Assembly: GCA_028277845.1 (NCBI GenBank) | Contig: JANQFL010000002.1 | Span: 1 to 64,000, forward strand | Direction: 5' to 3' | Origin: Sneathiellales bacterium | GTDB lineage: Bacteria; Pseudomonadota; Alphaproteobacteria; JANQFL01 | Length of the DNA stretch: 64,000 bases | Shown here: piece after piece, positions 54,379 through 64,000 of the stretch | Layout: the number at the start of each line of letters is the position of its first letter | How positions within the stretch are numbered: position 1 is the stretch's first letter | Position numbers and translations under genes: made by a program | The notes under the pieces: generated by a model | Told to the model about the DNA's origin: nothing | The model's input: the letters and a program-made list of their open reading frames with translations, nothing else | The model's database searches: none

Positions 54379-54728
54379 CGGCAGGTCGTTTCAATGCGGA
54401 ACGTCAGGCGGGAGAGATAATCTGTATCACTCTCGCCCTGTTTCTGCGGCACCAGATAGAGCAGTTTCGCGGCAACGATATACGGCCGACGGCTTTCATC
54501 CTCAGACAACGCAGGTTTGGCGAGGATTTCGCCAATGCGAGCGACATGCCCCGCCGGATCGTCGCAATACCGGTTGAGAGACACCGTGTCGGCCCGCCAC
54601 TGGGCGAAATTGAAGACACCGACCAGGGCCAAAGCGGCGACGCCGAAGACCACTGCCAGACGCAACACGCCGGCGCGCGGCTTCGCCGCTGGCTCGTGTT
54701 CTAGCGATGTGTGCGTCTGTCCGGCCAC
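54375..54728 (-). CDS. small membrane-anchored periplasmic protein before the sensor kinase
   Basis: A 117-residue protein that I do not recognise. One helix (residues about 21-40, VLRLAVVFGVAALALVGVF) anchors a short domain outside the cytoplasm, which has one early (YCDDPAGH) and one terminal (TTCR) cysteine that could pair. Its stop overlaps the kinase start (ATGA), so the products are made together; an accessory sensing role is possible. Confidence 0.6.
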   Translation of the reverse strand: MAGQTHTSLEHEPAAKPRAGVLRLAVVFGVAALALVGVFNFAQWRADTVSLNRYCDDPAGHVARIGEILAKPALSEDESRRPYIVAAKLLYLVPQKQGESDTDYLSRLTFRIETTCR

Positions 54729-54831
54729 CGCCGCCTCGCTCCAGCCTATCCGCGAATTGGCGGAATTCCACGGCTAGAGGTTAAGACGGCCGGCGGCAAC
54801 CTTCATTGCGCGAGATCAAGGGCGCACGCCG

Positions 54832-55595
<764 letters not shown>

Positions 55596-55599
<4 letters not shown>

Positions 55600-56357
55600 A
55601 TGTGGGCACCCCCGAGATAGGCTTCCTGGACTTGTGGATTGCCGCGCACTTCGTCAGGCGTGCCTTCGGCAATGACGGTGCCTTGGGCCAGTACGGTGAT
55701 ACGGTCGGCCAAGCTGAATACAACGTGCATGTCGTGTTCGATGATCACCTTGGTCATGCCGCGCTCCTTGATGCGTTTGAGCAGGTCGATGGTGCGGTTG
55801 GTATCGTGGCGCGACATGCCGGCCGTCGGTTCGTCCAGCAGCAGCAGGCGCGGATGCTGAACCAGACACATGGCCAGCTCGAGGCGGCGCTTGTCGCCAC
55901 GCGACAGGCTGCCGGCCTCGCTGTCCCGCTGATCGATCAGGTCGAGGTCTTCGAGGATATGCTCGGCTTCGTCCCGGATATCGTTCTCACCTTGCAGGAT
56001 ACGGAAAGCGTTGAACTTGAACGACCCGTCCCGCTTGGCCAATGCCGGGATCATGACGTTCTGCATCAAGGTCAGCTCGGGAAATATTTCCGGCGTCTGA
56101 AATACCCGGGCGACACCGACCTGGTTGATCTCGTGCGGCTTCTTGCCGGTCAGCGTCTCGCCGTCGAAGGTGACGGAACCGTTGTCCGGTTCGATGCGAC
56201 CGACGCAGACATTGAGCAGGGTCGATTTGCCGGCGCCGTTGGGACCGATGATGGCGTGGGTCTTGCTCTGTTCTATGTCCAGATTGACGTCGCGCAGGGC
56301 ATGCAGGCCACCGAAGCTTTTGTGCACATCGGCGACCTTGAGGACCGTGTCGTTCAT
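55596..56357 (-). CDS. livG: LivG-type ABC transporter ATP-binding protein
   Basis: A 253-residue ATPase with Walker A GPNGAGKST, signature LSRGDKRRLELAMCL and Walker B LLLLDEPTAGMSRHDT, the last being typical of LivG. The signature differs from the usual LSYGEQ form but keeps the LSxG core. Three bases separate its start from the LivM stop. It pairs with LivF on the cytoplasmic side of the LivH/LivM permease. Confidence 0.92.
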
Positions 56358-56360
56358 GGC

Positions 56361-57518
56361 TTAGCCCTCCTGCTCCGTTGGCCGCATCACGCCACCGGTT
56401 TGTTCCGGCTTCTTGCCGCCGCCGCGTTTCTGGATCATGCCGCCGATGCGCCGGATGCCTTCCATCAACCCGCCGGGCAGGAAGATGACGATGGCCATGA
56501 AGATGATGCCCAGCGTCAGATGCCAACCCTCGCCGACGAACAGGCCGAGCAATGCAACCACGGCACCTTCCATGCCGTCCGGCAGGAACGCCAGCATCTG
56601 ATGCAGCAGCTGGTCGTTGTAGGCCGAGAAGATGTTTTCGAAGTACTTGATGATGCCGGCGCCCAGCAAGGGACCGACCAGCGTACCGGCGCCGCCCAAA
56701 ATGGTCATCAGCACCACTTCGCCCGAGGCCGTCCACTGCATGCGCTCGGCGCCCGCCAGCGGATCGGTGACCGCCAGCAGCGATCCGGCCAGGCCGGCAT
56801 ACATGCCCGACACGACGAAGGCGATCAGCATATAGGGCCGGGTGTTGAAGCCGGTGTAGTTCATGCGCACCTGATTCGACTTGATGGCCAGTAATTTCAA
56901 CCCAAACGGCGAGCGGAAAATGCGCAGGGAGATGAAGAACGCGATGATCAGCAGCACGGCGCAGAAATAGAAGCCGGGATAACCGCTCATCTTGAGCCCG
57001 AACAGGTTGGTCGAGGGCAGGCCCTCGCCCGCCGCGACGAACAGGCTGTCGATGATGCGCGGGTCCTGCTGGGTGAGTTGCAGGCCCGTTTCACCGTTGG
57101 TGATCGGCGTCAGCACCGAATAGGCCAGATTGTAGGACATCTGGGCGAACGCCAGGGTCAGGATCGAGAAGTAGATGCCCGATCGGCGCAAGCTGACGAA
57201 ACCGATCAGGGCGGCGAACACGCCGCCGATCAACGTGCCGAACAGCACCGCCGGCAGCACGTTCATGGTGACCAGCTTGAACGACCAGACCGCGGCGTAG
57301 GATCCGACGCCGAGGAAGGCGGCGTGACCGAACGAGAGATAACCGGTCAGGCCGAACAGGATGTTGTAGCCGACAGCGAAGATACCGAAGATGGCGAACT
57401 TCTGCAGAAGATCGGGATAGGACGCGCCGATCGGCGCCAGCCACAGCGGCATGGCCAGGACGGCGATGGCGAAGATCGCCATGGTGACCGTATCGTTCTT
57501 GGGTGACAGATTGAACAT
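56361..57518 (-). CDS. livM: LivM-type ABC transporter permease
   Basis: A 385-residue membrane protein with about ten helices. Family features include [16 protein letters not shown] near the N-terminus and [15 protein letters not shown] before the last helices. The C-terminal tail is cytoplasmic and rich in Gly/Lys/Arg. It begins one base from the LivH stop, so the two permeases are made together. Confidence 0.92.
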   Translation of the reverse strand: MFNLSPKNDTVTMAIFAIAVLAMPLWLAPIGASYPDLLQKFAIFGIFAVGYNILFGLTGYLSFGHAAFLGVGSYAAVWSFKLVTMNVLPAVLFGTLIGGVFAALIGFVSLRRSGIYFSILTLAFAQMSYNLAYSVLTPITNGETGLQLTQQDPRIIDSLFVAAGEGLPSTNLFGLKMSGYPGFYFCAVLLIIAFFISLRIFRSPFGLKLLAIKSNQVRMNYTGFNTRPYMLIAFVVSGMYAGLAGSLLAVTDPLAGAERMQWTASGEVVLMTILGGAGTLVGPLLGAGIIKYFENIFSAYNDQLLHQMLAFLPDGMEGAVVALLGLFVGEGWHLTLGIIFMAIVIFLPGGLMEGIRRIGGMIQKRGGGKKPEQTGGVMRPTEQEG

Positions 57519-57519
57519 A

Positions 57520-58536
57520 TTACGTCTCCATCACCCCTTTACGTCCCATCAGACCACGCGGCCGGACCAGGAGAATGATCACCGCAACCAGATAGATGAT
57601 GATCTGGTCGATGCCGGGAATGATCTGTTTGACTTCGTTCATCGAGGCGAACGACTGCAGGATGCCGAGCAGGAAGCCCGCCGCAACGGCGCCGGGCAGC
57701 GAACCCATGCCGCCGACCACCACCACGACGAAGGACAAGACCAGGAAGTCCATGCCCATGTGATAGTCGGGTGGCAGGATCGGCGTGTACATCACGCCCG
57801 CCAGGCCGGCCACCACGGCGGCCATGCCGAACACGATGGTGAAGCGTTTCTGAATGTTGATGCCCAACAGCCCGACGGTTTCACGGTCTTCCATGCCGGC
57901 GCGCACCACCATGCCGTAGGTGGTGAACTGCAGGAACGAAAACACCAGGCCGATCACGATCAGGGAACTGGCGAGATAGATCAGGCGCCACCAGGGATAC
58001 ACCAGGGCGTCGCCGAGGCCGAACCACGCGCCCACATTGGCGCTGCCCGAAACGATCTCGGGTGCCGCCACCGGGATCGGATTGGCGCCGAAGAACGACT
58101 TGATGATTTCCTGCAGCACGATGGCCAGGCCGAATGTCACCAGGATCTGTTCCGCGTGCGGCCGTTTGTAGAAGAAGCGTATGAGGCCGCGCTCCATCAC
58201 CAGGCCGACGAGGAGCATCACCGGAATGGCCAGCAGGATGGACAGGATGACCACATAGTCGATCATCATCGTGCCCCACTCGCCGAACCAGACTTCCAGG
58301 TACGGCGTTTCCTTGTAGGCCTCGAAGAAGGTGACGCTCTTGTCCCGGACCTTCATGGAGATGGTCAGGACTTTCTGCAGCGTTACGGCACAGAAGGCGC
58401 CGATCATGAAGACCGCGCCGTGGGCGAAGTTGACGACACCGAGGGTGCCGAAAACCAGGGTCAGTCCGAGGGCAATAAGGGCGTAGGCGCCGCCCTTATC
58501 CAGCCCGTTGAGGACCTGTAAGAGAATTGCGTCCAT
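57520..58536 (-). CDS. livH: LivH-type ABC transporter permease
   Basis: A 338-residue permease with the N-terminal [32 protein letters not shown]-type stretch, here [18 protein letters not shown], and [17 protein letters not shown] towards the end. An inserted loop after the third helix ([20 protein letters not shown]) is longer than in E. coli LivH. It is separated from the binding-protein gene by a strong hairpin, so the permease genes are probably expressed by readthrough. Confidence 0.92.
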   Translation of the reverse strand: MDAILLQVLNGLDKGGAYALIALGLTLVFGTLGVVNFAHGAVFMIGAFCAVTLQKVLTISMKVRDKSVTFFEAYKETPYLEVWFGEWGTMMIDYVVILSILLAIPVMLLVGLVMERGLIRFFYKRPHAEQILVTFGLAIVLQEIIKSFFGANPIPVAAPEIVSGSANVGAWFGLGDALVYPWWRLIYLASSLIVIGLVFSFLQFTTYGMVVRAGMEDRETVGLLGINIQKRFTIVFGMAAVVAGLAGVMYTPILPPDYHMGMDFLVLSFVVVVVGGMGSLPGAVAAGFLLGILQSFASMNEVKQIIPGIDQIIIYLVAVIILLVRPRGLMGRKGVMET

Positions 58537-58561
58537 GACCGTCCGGCATGTTTACGGCTGG

Positions 58562-58603
58562 AAAAAAGAGGAATGCCGGCCGCGTGGGGACGGCCGGCAT
58601 TCC
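58562..58603 (-). terminator. terminator/attenuator between binding protein and permease genes
   Basis: A perfect 13-bp stem, GGAATGCCGGCCG (58570-58582) with its complement at 58591-58603, and an 8-base loop. On the minus strand it is followed by CTC and then six T (58567-58562). It lies 12 bp after the binding-protein stop and 26 bp before livH, so it should end most transcripts and keep the binding protein in excess of the transporter. Confidence 0.88.
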
Positions 58604-58614
58604 GACTTATCGAC

Positions 58615-59964
58615 TTACGCTTCGTACGGGCCGAGCTCGCCGCCGAAGATGGATGGGTCATATTCCACCTGCGACCGCGGCACTTCCTGTACGACTTCCA
58701 GCAAGTCGAACTGGCTCGTCGGGTTTTCGTTACCCTTCACGACGAGAACCTTCTTGAAGCATTGGTGATCGGCCGCGCGGTACTCGGTCGGGCCGTTGCC
58801 CATGCCGTCGAATTTGAAGCCTTCCAACGCCCGGATGACGTCCGGCGGCGCGAACGTACCGGCCATTTCACAGGCGTTGGCATAGAGCAGCGCCTGGACG
58901 TAGCAGGTATGGGCGGCCTGGGACGGCGGGAAGCCGTACTCTGCGCCGAACGACTTGACGAAGGCTTGCGAGCCGGCGTCCTTCAGCGACCAGTTCCAGT
59001 TGGTCGTACCGTAGATGCCCTTGATGTTCTTGCCGGCACCCTGGGCCATCAGACGCGAATACAGCGGCACGATGATCTCGAAGTTCTTGCCGTTGACCTG
59101 TTTGTCGCGCAGGCCGAACTGAACCGCCTGGGTCAAGGAGTTGATCATGTCCTTGCCGTAGTGGTTCAGGATCAGCACGTCGGCGCCCGAATTCAGCACC
59201 GGCGTGATGTACTGCGAGAAGTCACCGGCGCCGAGCGGGGTCTTGACCCGGTTGACGGTCTGCCAGCCGAGGCCTTCGGTGGTGTTCTTGATCGACTCTT
59301 CCTGGGTCCAGCCCCAGGTGTAGTCGGCCGTCAGGTGATAGGCCTTGCGCTCCTTGCCCATCTGCTTCTCGAGCACGGGGCCGAGGGCCGCACCGGACAT
59401 GTAGGCGTTGAAGAAGTGGCGGAAGCCGTAGCGCCGCTTGTCCTTGCCCGTGGTGTCGTTGGAGTGGGTCAGGCCGTTCATGAAGACCACGCCCATTTCC
59501 TGGGCCAGCGACTGCTGGGCAATGGCCACGCCCGAGGACGAGCCGCCGGAATACATGATGACGCCGTCTTTTTCGATCATGCGCTTGGCCGAGGCGCGCG
59601 CGGCGTCCGACTTGGTCTGGGTGTCGCCCGTAACGTATTCGACCTTCTTGCCGAGGATACCGTTGCCCTTCAACGACAGCGGCTTCATGGTGTTCATCAG
59701 ACCACCGTCGCCCTCACCGTTGATGTGCTTGACCGCCAGCTTGTAGGCGCGCAACTCGTCCGCACCCTCATCGGCATAGGCGCCGGTCTGGGGTACGTTG
59801 AAGCCGAACTTCACCGAAGAGGCGTTGCCCGGATTGTTGCGGAAATTCTTCGCCGCCCAACCGTCGCGCACGAACACGGTGGGGGCCACAACAGCCGCGC
59901 CGGCAAGTGCGGAACCGCCCTTGAGCACCGTACGCCGCGACCATTTTTTGTCGAGAATCGTCAT
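58615..59964 (-). CDS. Tat-exported ABC transporter substrate-binding protein (HAAT family)
   Basis: A 449-residue periplasmic receptor for the neighbouring LivFGMH transporter. The signal has WSRRTVLKGGSALAGAAVV, a twin-arginine signal. The mature protein is a type I periplasmic-binding fold (KFGFNVPQTGAYADEG, MYSGGSSSGVAIAQQ). The start at 59964 follows GGGAGGA; the longer open frame has no such site. Members transport branched-chain amino acids, urea or amides; the ligand here is unknown. The divergent ScfR-like regulator hints at short-chain acyl compounds, but that is only contextual. Confidence 0.87.
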   Translation of the reverse strand: MTILDKKWSRRTVLKGGSALAGAAVVAPTVFVRDGWAAKNFRNNPGNASSVKFGFNVPQTGAYADEGADELRAYKLAVKHINGEGDGGLMNTMKPLSLKGNGILGKKVEYVTGDTQTKSDAARASAKRMIEKDGVIMYSGGSSSGVAIAQQSLAQEMGVVFMNGLTHSNDTTGKDKRRYGFRHFFNAYMSGAALGPVLEKQMGKERKAYHLTADYTWGWTQEESIKNTTEGLGWQTVNRVKTPLGAGDFSQYITPVLNSGADVLILNHYGKDMINSLTQAVQFGLRDKQVNGKNFEIIVPLYSRLMAQGAGKNIKGIYGTTNWNWSLKDAGSQAFVKSFGAEYGFPPSQAAHTCYVQALLYANACEMAGTFAPPDVIRALEGFKFDGMGNGPTEYRAADHQCFKKVLVVKGNENPTSQFDLLEVVQEVPRSQVEYDPSIFGGELGPYEA

Positions 59965-60112
59965 TCGATATTCCTCCCGTAATGACCGTTCTTTTGAATT
60001 GAATAATTGCTGATCAACGCCAGTAAGAGATTCGTAGCGGGTGACAACGGGGTCGGGCAACAGAGACTTGCCGCGGCTGCAAAGTTCTGTAAAAATCTAG
60101 TGTATCAGTGAG

Positions 60113-60140
60113 TTATTGGTGTAAATTTATTTACTATACA
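60113..60140 (+). promoter_or_regulatory. promoter with operator palindrome in its spacer (XRE regulator)
   Basis: TTATTG (60113-60118) and TATACA (60135-60140) are spaced by 16 bp. The spacer is largely the palindrome GTAAAT-TT-ATTTAC (60121-60134). A repressor there would block polymerase, so the following regulator gene is probably autoregulated. The position also lies about 150 bp before the divergent binding-protein gene. Confidence 0.55.
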
Positions 60141-60170
60141 CGGCCGGATTCGGCCGGAGATCGAGGTCCG

Positions 60171-61754
60171 ATGGCACGCATTCCGATCGGCGAACGCATC
60201 CGGGATAGCCGCAGGGAACGGGGTGTTACGCAGTCCGCGCTGGCACAGCAGGTGGGCATTTCGGCGTCCTACCTGAACCTGATCGAGCACGACAAACGCA
60301 TGATCGGCGGCGCCCTGCTCAAGCGCCTCGCCGACGCACTGAACGTCGATCTCAACCGTCTAAGCGGCACCGAGGACGCGCGTCTCGCCCAGGACATCGT
60401 CGAGATGACGCGCCTGCTATCCCTGCCCGAACTCGACGAACGCAGTGCCGTCAAACTCGTGGCGCAATCGCCCGAATGGGCGGCGGCCGTCCGAACGCTG
60501 CATCAGTGGTACCGGGACGCGTCCGAAACGGCGTTGGCCCTGTCCGACCGGCTCAGTCAGGATCCGGCGTTGATGGAGCTGAGCCATGCGGTGCTGACGA
60601 AGATTACCGCCATCCGCTCGTTCGCCGAGATTCTAGCCCAGCATCCCGACCTGGCTCCTGAGGAACGTTTGCGCTTCTCCGGCATCATCGCATCCGAAAG
60701 CGACCTCCTGGGGTCGAGCGCCCGGTCGATGATCACGTTGCTGGAAGGCACGCCAGACGCATTGCCGTCGTCTTCGCCCGCCAACGAAGTAGAAGATTTC
60801 ATCATCTTCCATCGCAACCATTTTCCCGAACTGGAAGACGCCGCCAGCGAATTGCGGCAATCGCTCGGCGATCTATCGGTCACACCGGTCTCGGTGATCA
60901 CGGACCGCTTGGAGGAAACCCATGGCGTCTCCGTCCGGTTTCATCGCGGCGGCACGCCGCTTGGCGAAGGCGCCGCGTCGGATAAACATTGGATCCTGAT
61001 CGACGATCAGGCGCTGCCGCCGTCGATCAGATTCATGCAAGCGCGGGCGCTGGTCGACCGCGAATTCGGCGCTTTGCTGGACAGCTTGACCGATGACGAC
61101 AAGCTGACCACCGACGCCGCCCGGACGCGTGGCCGGCGGGCGCTGGCCAACTATGCCGCCGGCGCCCTGCTGTTCCCCTATCACCGCTTTCTCGAAGCCG
61201 CCGAAAATCAGCGCTACGACATCGAGCGGCTGAACCGCCAGTTCGACGGCAGCATCGAACAAATCGCCCATCGGCTGGTCACCTTGCGGCGGCCGGGCGC
61301 CGAGGGCGTGCCCTTCGCATTCCTGCGCGCCGATCCGGCCGGCAATATCTCGAAACCGTTCAGTATTTCCGGTTTGCGCATGCCGCGTTTCGGCGGCGCC
61401 TGCCCGCTGTGGGCCATCTACTCGGCCTTCGCCAGGCCCAATCGCACTGTCGCCCAATTGGCCACCATGCCCAACGGCGAGCACTTCCTGTTCATCGCCC
61501 ATTGCATGATGAAACAAGCCGCGGCCTATGGTGACCAGGCGACAACGTTCAGCATCATGCTGGGCTGCGATGCCTCTTACGGCGACCGGGTGGTTTACGG
61601 CGACGGTTTCGCGTCGGGCAGAAATTCGTTGGCGACGCCGGTGGGGACCAATTGCCGCTCCTGCAGCCGGCAGAACTGCCGGCAGCGGGCCTACCCGTCC
61701 ATCATTTCAGACTCCGAATCGGGCACTCGTACCGCGCCGTCGAATGTGGAATGA
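60171..61754 (+). CDS. XRE-family short-chain fatty acyl regulator (ScfR-like)
   Basis: A 527-residue regulator. The N-terminal helix-turn-helix (residues 1-65) reads TQSALAQQVGISASYLNLIE. A segment around 125-190 (SHAVLTKITAIRSFAEILAQ) looks like a HisKA dimerisation helix pair, with His in the expected place but no ATPase domain. The second half is the DUF2083/IrrE-like acyl-binding region with a C-terminal cysteine cluster (CRSCSRQNCRQRAYPS). Family members sense short-chain acyl-CoA and control propionate or glyoxylate genes. It is divergent from the ABC transporter genes. Start at 60171 follows GAGG. Confidence 0.75.
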   Translation: MARIPIGERIRDSRRERGVTQSALAQQVGISASYLNLIEHDKRMIGGALLKRLADALNVDLNRLSGTEDARLAQDIVEMTRLLSLPELDERSAVKLVAQSPEWAAAVRTLHQWYRDASETALALSDRLSQDPALMELSHAVLTKITAIRSFAEILAQHPDLAPEERLRFSGIIASESDLLGSSARSMITLLEGTPDALPSSSPANEVEDFIIFHRNHFPELEDAASELRQSLGDLSVTPVSVITDRLEETHGVSVRFHRGGTPLGEGAASDKHWILIDDQALPPSIRFMQARALVDREFGALLDSLTDDDKLTTDAARTRGRRALANYAAGALLFPYHRFLEAAENQRYDIERLNRQFDGSIEQIAHRLVTLRRPGAEGVPFAFLRADPAGNISKPFSISGLRMPRFGGACPLWAIYSAFARPNRTVAQLATMPNGEHFLFIAHCMMKQAAAYGDQATTFSIMLGCDASYGDRVVYGDGFASGRNSLATPVGTNCRSCSRQNCRQRAYPSIISDSESGTRTAPSNVE

Positions 61755-61823
61755 TGCCGCAAATAACAACAACGCGTAAACCGGCCCCATCGATGTGGCC
61801 GGGCCGACCAGGGAGAAGAGTTC

Positions 61824-62192
61824 ATGGGGGCGAGCATTCTGATCGCCGAGGACGAAGCGTATATCGTCGAATCACTGAAATTCCTGCTGACTCATGCCGG
61901 CCACACCGTCGAGACGATAGCCGACGGCGCGGCCGTGCTGCCGGCTATCCAGAAACGCCGGCCCGATCTGTTGATCCTCGACGTCATGTTGCCGACAACG
62001 AACGGCTATGACGTGCTGCGCCTGGTGCGGGGCACCACGGGTTTCGAATCCCTGCCCGTCCTGGTGCTGACCGCCAAGGGCCAGGAAGCCGACCGGCGCC
62101 TGATGATCGACCTCGGCGCCAACGACTTCGTCACCAAGCCGTTTTCCAATCAAGACCTGATCGAGCGTGTGAACGGTCTGCTGAACGGCTGA
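61824..62192 (+). CDS. single-domain response regulator
   Basis: A 122-residue receiver domain with no output domain. Phospho-acceptor Asp53 is in LLILDVMLPTTNG, the acidic pair is ED at 9-10, and the conserved Thr and Lys appear in VLVLTAKGQ and FVTKPFSN. It follows the ScfR-like gene by 69 bases in the same direction and may receive phosphate from an unlinked kinase. A GGGAGAAG ribosome-binding site precedes the ATG. Confidence 0.87.
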   Translation: MGASILIAEDEAYIVESLKFLLTHAGHTVETIADGAAVLPAIQKRRPDLLILDVMLPTTNGYDVLRLVRGTTGFESLPVLVLTAKGQEADRRLMIDLGANDFVTKPFSNQDLIERVNGLLNG

Positions 62193-62219
62193 CCGGATAA
62201 CCGGCAGGCATTTGAAACA

Positions 62220-62888
62220 TCAATATCTGTAGGGCTCATCAAGGGTGGGAACGCGCGTCGCCCAGTCGTTGTATGGCGTGCCCGTCGCCAAATCGTAGAC
62301 GGCAATGAGCCGGGCAACGGGGTCGTCGTCGAAATCGACTCTTAAGTCCAATGGCGCGCAGTCGCGTCGAACGATGCGAATTGCTGCCGAAAGCGTGCCA
62401 CGGGCGTCGCTTCCCGCCGCGACACCCGCTTCCAGGCATGTCAAAAGGTGCCGACCGAAATCGGAACCTTGATCCGGCGCCCTGTCCTCGTGGGTGCGTT
62501 GCATGGCTTCGAGAACGTCGAGGCTTGATAGCCAGTTGCCGGCAACCACAAACCCGGGCCCGATGACGTGACCTTTTTCCTCCACGTTCCGGTCACCGGT
62601 CCACACCGCGGCCTGGCCGTTCAAATCCAAAACGGCGAACTGACGATGGTCTCTGCCTGTATCCGGCCGGGTCACATGCGCCACCACCTCTTCGGCCGAT
62701 TCGCGGTTCGTCAGCCTTTCGAGCCCGTCATCGCCCCATAGTGCGCTGACACTGAGGCCTTGGGTCGCGACCGCCCCGGCACGGGCGGAAGCACGCAATA
62801 CCCACCCCCCCACGGCGAGATTACCCGTAGCCGCAGCGCAGCCGATGGCTCCGGTTTCTTTATCCAGCGCAAGAATCGAAAATGTCAT
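62220..62888 (-). CDS. DUF1028 family protein (Ntn-hydrolase-like)
   Basis: A 222-residue protein of the DUF1028 family, related to N-terminal nucleophile hydrolases. It starts MTFSILALDKETGAIGCAAATG, the family signature, and continues with QGLSVSALWGDDGLERL and VAGNWLSSLDVLEAM. Similar proteins are often encoded beside peptide or amino acid ABC transporters, as here, where it is divergent from a binding protein. Its exact reaction is unknown. The stop is 28 bases from the convergent response regulator. Confidence 0.85.
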   Translation of the reverse strand: MTFSILALDKETGAIGCAAATGNLAVGGWVLRASARAGAVATQGLSVSALWGDDGLERLTNRESAEEVVAHVTRPDTGRDHRQFAVLDLNGQAAVWTGDRNVEEKGHVIGPGFVVAGNWLSSLDVLEAMQRTHEDRAPDQGSDFGRHLLTCLEAGVAAGSDARGTLSAAIRIVRRDCAPLDLRVDFDDDPVARLIAVYDLATGTPYNDWATRVPTLDEPYRY

Positions 62889-62920
62889 GGTGTTTTCTAC
62901 TCGAATATGACGGGCTCAGT

Positions 62921-62969
62921 GAATTTATCATAATAAACTTGCGAATTTCAAATTTGTTATGATAAATTC
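62921..62969. promoter_or_regulatory. paired operator between DUF1028 and the peptide-binding protein genes
   Basis: Perfect 13-bp inverted repeat arms GAATTTATCATAA (62921-62933) and TTATGATAAATTC (62957-62969). Each arm overlaps a palindromic core, TTTATCATAATAAA (62924-62937) and TTTGTTATGATAAA (62953-62966), 29 bp centre to centre, close to three helical turns. This suits two repressor dimers controlling both divergent genes; no regulator gene is seen nearby. Confidence 0.65.
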
Positions 62970-62994
62970 GGATCGTCAAACAGGGGAGACGATA

Positions 62995-64000
62995 ATGAAG
63001 CACCTTTCACAATGGGGCTTCGGTCTCGGACTTGCTGCCGCGATCCTCGCCATATCACCCGCCGTTGCACAAACGCCGCAAAATGTGCTCGTCGTCGGGC
63101 AGATCGCCGAACCGAAGTCGCTCGATCCACATGCCGTCACCGCGGTCAACGATTTCCGCATCCTGATGAACGTCTATGACGGCCTCGTCCGTTACAAGGA
63201 TGGAACGCTGGAAGTCGAACCGTCTCTGGCCAAAAGCTGGACCATCAGCCCGGACGGCACGGAATACACCTTCGAATTGCGCAACGACGTAACGTTCCAC
63301 GACGGTACGCCGTTCAATGCGCAGGCCGTCGAATTCAATTTCGACCGCATGCTCGACGAGAAGCACCCGTATCACGACACCGGCCCCTTCCCGCTGTCGT
63401 TCTTTTTCTCTGCCGTCGAGGACGTTGACGCAGTGGACGCCGATACGGTCAAGTTCAAGCTCAAGGAGCCGTACGCGCCGTTTCTCTCGAACCTTGCCTA
63501 CCCGACCGGTCTGATCGTTTCGCCCGACGCCGTGAAAAAGCACGGCAAGGAATTCGGCCGCAACCCGTCGGGCACCGGTGCCTTCAAATTCGCCGAATGG
63601 CAAGCCAACGCGAAAGTCGTGGTCACGCGAAACGACGATTATTGGGACGGCGCGCCGTCGTTGGAAGCCGTCGTATTCCGGCCGATCACGGATGCCAACA
63701 CCCGGGTCGCGGAAATGCTGTCCGGCGGCATCGATGTGATGGTTGAAATTCCGCCGGATTCGGTTTCCACATTCAACGGCAACGGCTTCACGCTGCACGA
63801 ACAAGCCGGGGCCCACCTTTGGTTTCTCATCCTGAATGCCAAGCAAGGCCCGTTTGCCGACAAACGCGTGCGCCAGGCCGTGAACTACGCGATCGACAAG
63901 AAATCCCTGGTCGAAAACGTCCTGCAAGGGACCGCCGAAGTCGCCGCGGGCCCGACCCCGCCGGCCTTTTCGTGGGCCTACAACAATTCGCTACAGCCGT
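62995..64000 (+). CDS. peptide/nickel-type ABC transporter substrate-binding protein (partial)
   Basis: The gene starts at 62995 after GGGGAGA and runs off the right edge, so only about 335 residues are seen of an expected 500. The signal peptide ends SPAVAQ. The mature part matches SBP_bac_5 proteins: EPKSLDPHAVTAVNDFRI, SWTISPDGTEYTFELR, FHDGTPFNAQAVEFNFDRM and a later RVRQAVNYAIDKKSLV. It probably feeds an oligopeptide-type ABC transporter encoded beyond the window. The DUF1028 gene is divergent with a shared operator. Confidence 0.9.
   Translation, partial: MKHLSQWGFGLGLAAAILAISPAVAQTPQNVLVVGQIAEPKSLDPHAVTAVNDFRILMNVYDGLVRYKDGTLEVEPSLAKSWTISPDGTEYTFELRNDVTFHDGTPFNAQAVEFNFDRMLDEKHPYHDTGPFPLSFFFSAVEDVDAVDADTVKFKLKEPYAPFLSNLAYPTGLIVSPDAVKKHGKEFGRNPSGTGAFKFAEWQANAKVVVTRNDDYWDGAPSLEAVVFRPITDANTRVAEMLSGGIDVMVEIPPDSVSTFNGNGFTLHEQAGAHLWFLILNAKQGPFADKRVRQAVNYAIDKKSLVENVLQGTAEVAAGPTPPAFSWAYNNSLQP

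Noticed and set aside
61824-62192. OmpR-type transcriptional regulator
   Set aside because: The protein ends after the receiver domain; no DNA-binding domain is present.

Overview
The window looks like chromosomal DNA of a GC-rich alphaproteobacterium, probably Rhodospirillales-like. The evidence is the ccrM-mutY-dciA-dsbA-smc gene order, a cell-cycle GANTC methylase, an F0 operon with duplicated b subunits (b' and b) and a split glycine decarboxylase. No transposase, integrase, tRNA, rRNA or CRISPR array was seen.

Left part (1-27,650), mostly housekeeping and catabolism: ccrM, mutY, dciA, dsbA and smc; atpI-B-E-F'-F; a GFA-like protein between two similar terminators; the glycine cleavage operon gcvT-H-PA-PB (minus strand) behind a tandem glycine riboswitch; a DUF169 protein and a small periplasmic binding protein; a PhyH dioxygenase / COG4091 dehydrogenase / quinone-oxidoreductase-like cassette facing an SDR; a 4-hydroxybenzoyl-CoA reductase-type operon (minus) whose promoter lies inside a perfect 16-bp inverted repeat; an MBL-fold hydrolase and rimO.

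Central part (27,640-54,730), almost all on the minus strand, is the most unusual region. In transcription order it starts with a membrane-anchored protein, an NtrB-like sensor kinase, an AsmA-like protein and an NtrC-like sigma-54 activator. Next comes a five-gene membrane electron-transfer operon: two 40-residue membrane proteins, a cytochrome bd-like integral membrane protein, a dihaem cytochrome c, and a trihaem cytochrome c fused to an ethylbenzene-dehydrogenase-type haem domain. Then comes a long operon: two dihaem peroxidases, a Rieske protein and an arsenite-oxidase-family molybdoenzyme. This gene set matches dissimilatory iodate reductase (IdrABP1P2). It is followed by a HEAT-repeat protein, a periplasmic beta-rich protein, a 35-residue membrane protein, an SUMF1-like protein, a universal-stress protein fused to PCP_red domains, a radical-SAM haem enzyme also carrying PCP_red, and protoporphyrinogen oxidase. 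Both operons are preceded by near-consensus sigma-54 promoters with a shared 12-bp upstream motif about 100-115 bp further out. I infer one regulon: the kinase/NtrC pair switches on a periplasmic oxyanion reductase, its peroxide protection, its own electron-delivery complex and dedicated haem enzymes.

Right part (54,830-64,000): a LivFGMH-type ABC transporter with a Tat-exported binding protein; a divergent XRE/ScfR-type regulator whose promoter spacer is a palindrome; a single-domain response regulator; a DUF1028 protein; and a peptide-type ABC binding protein that runs off the end, with paired operators between these last two.
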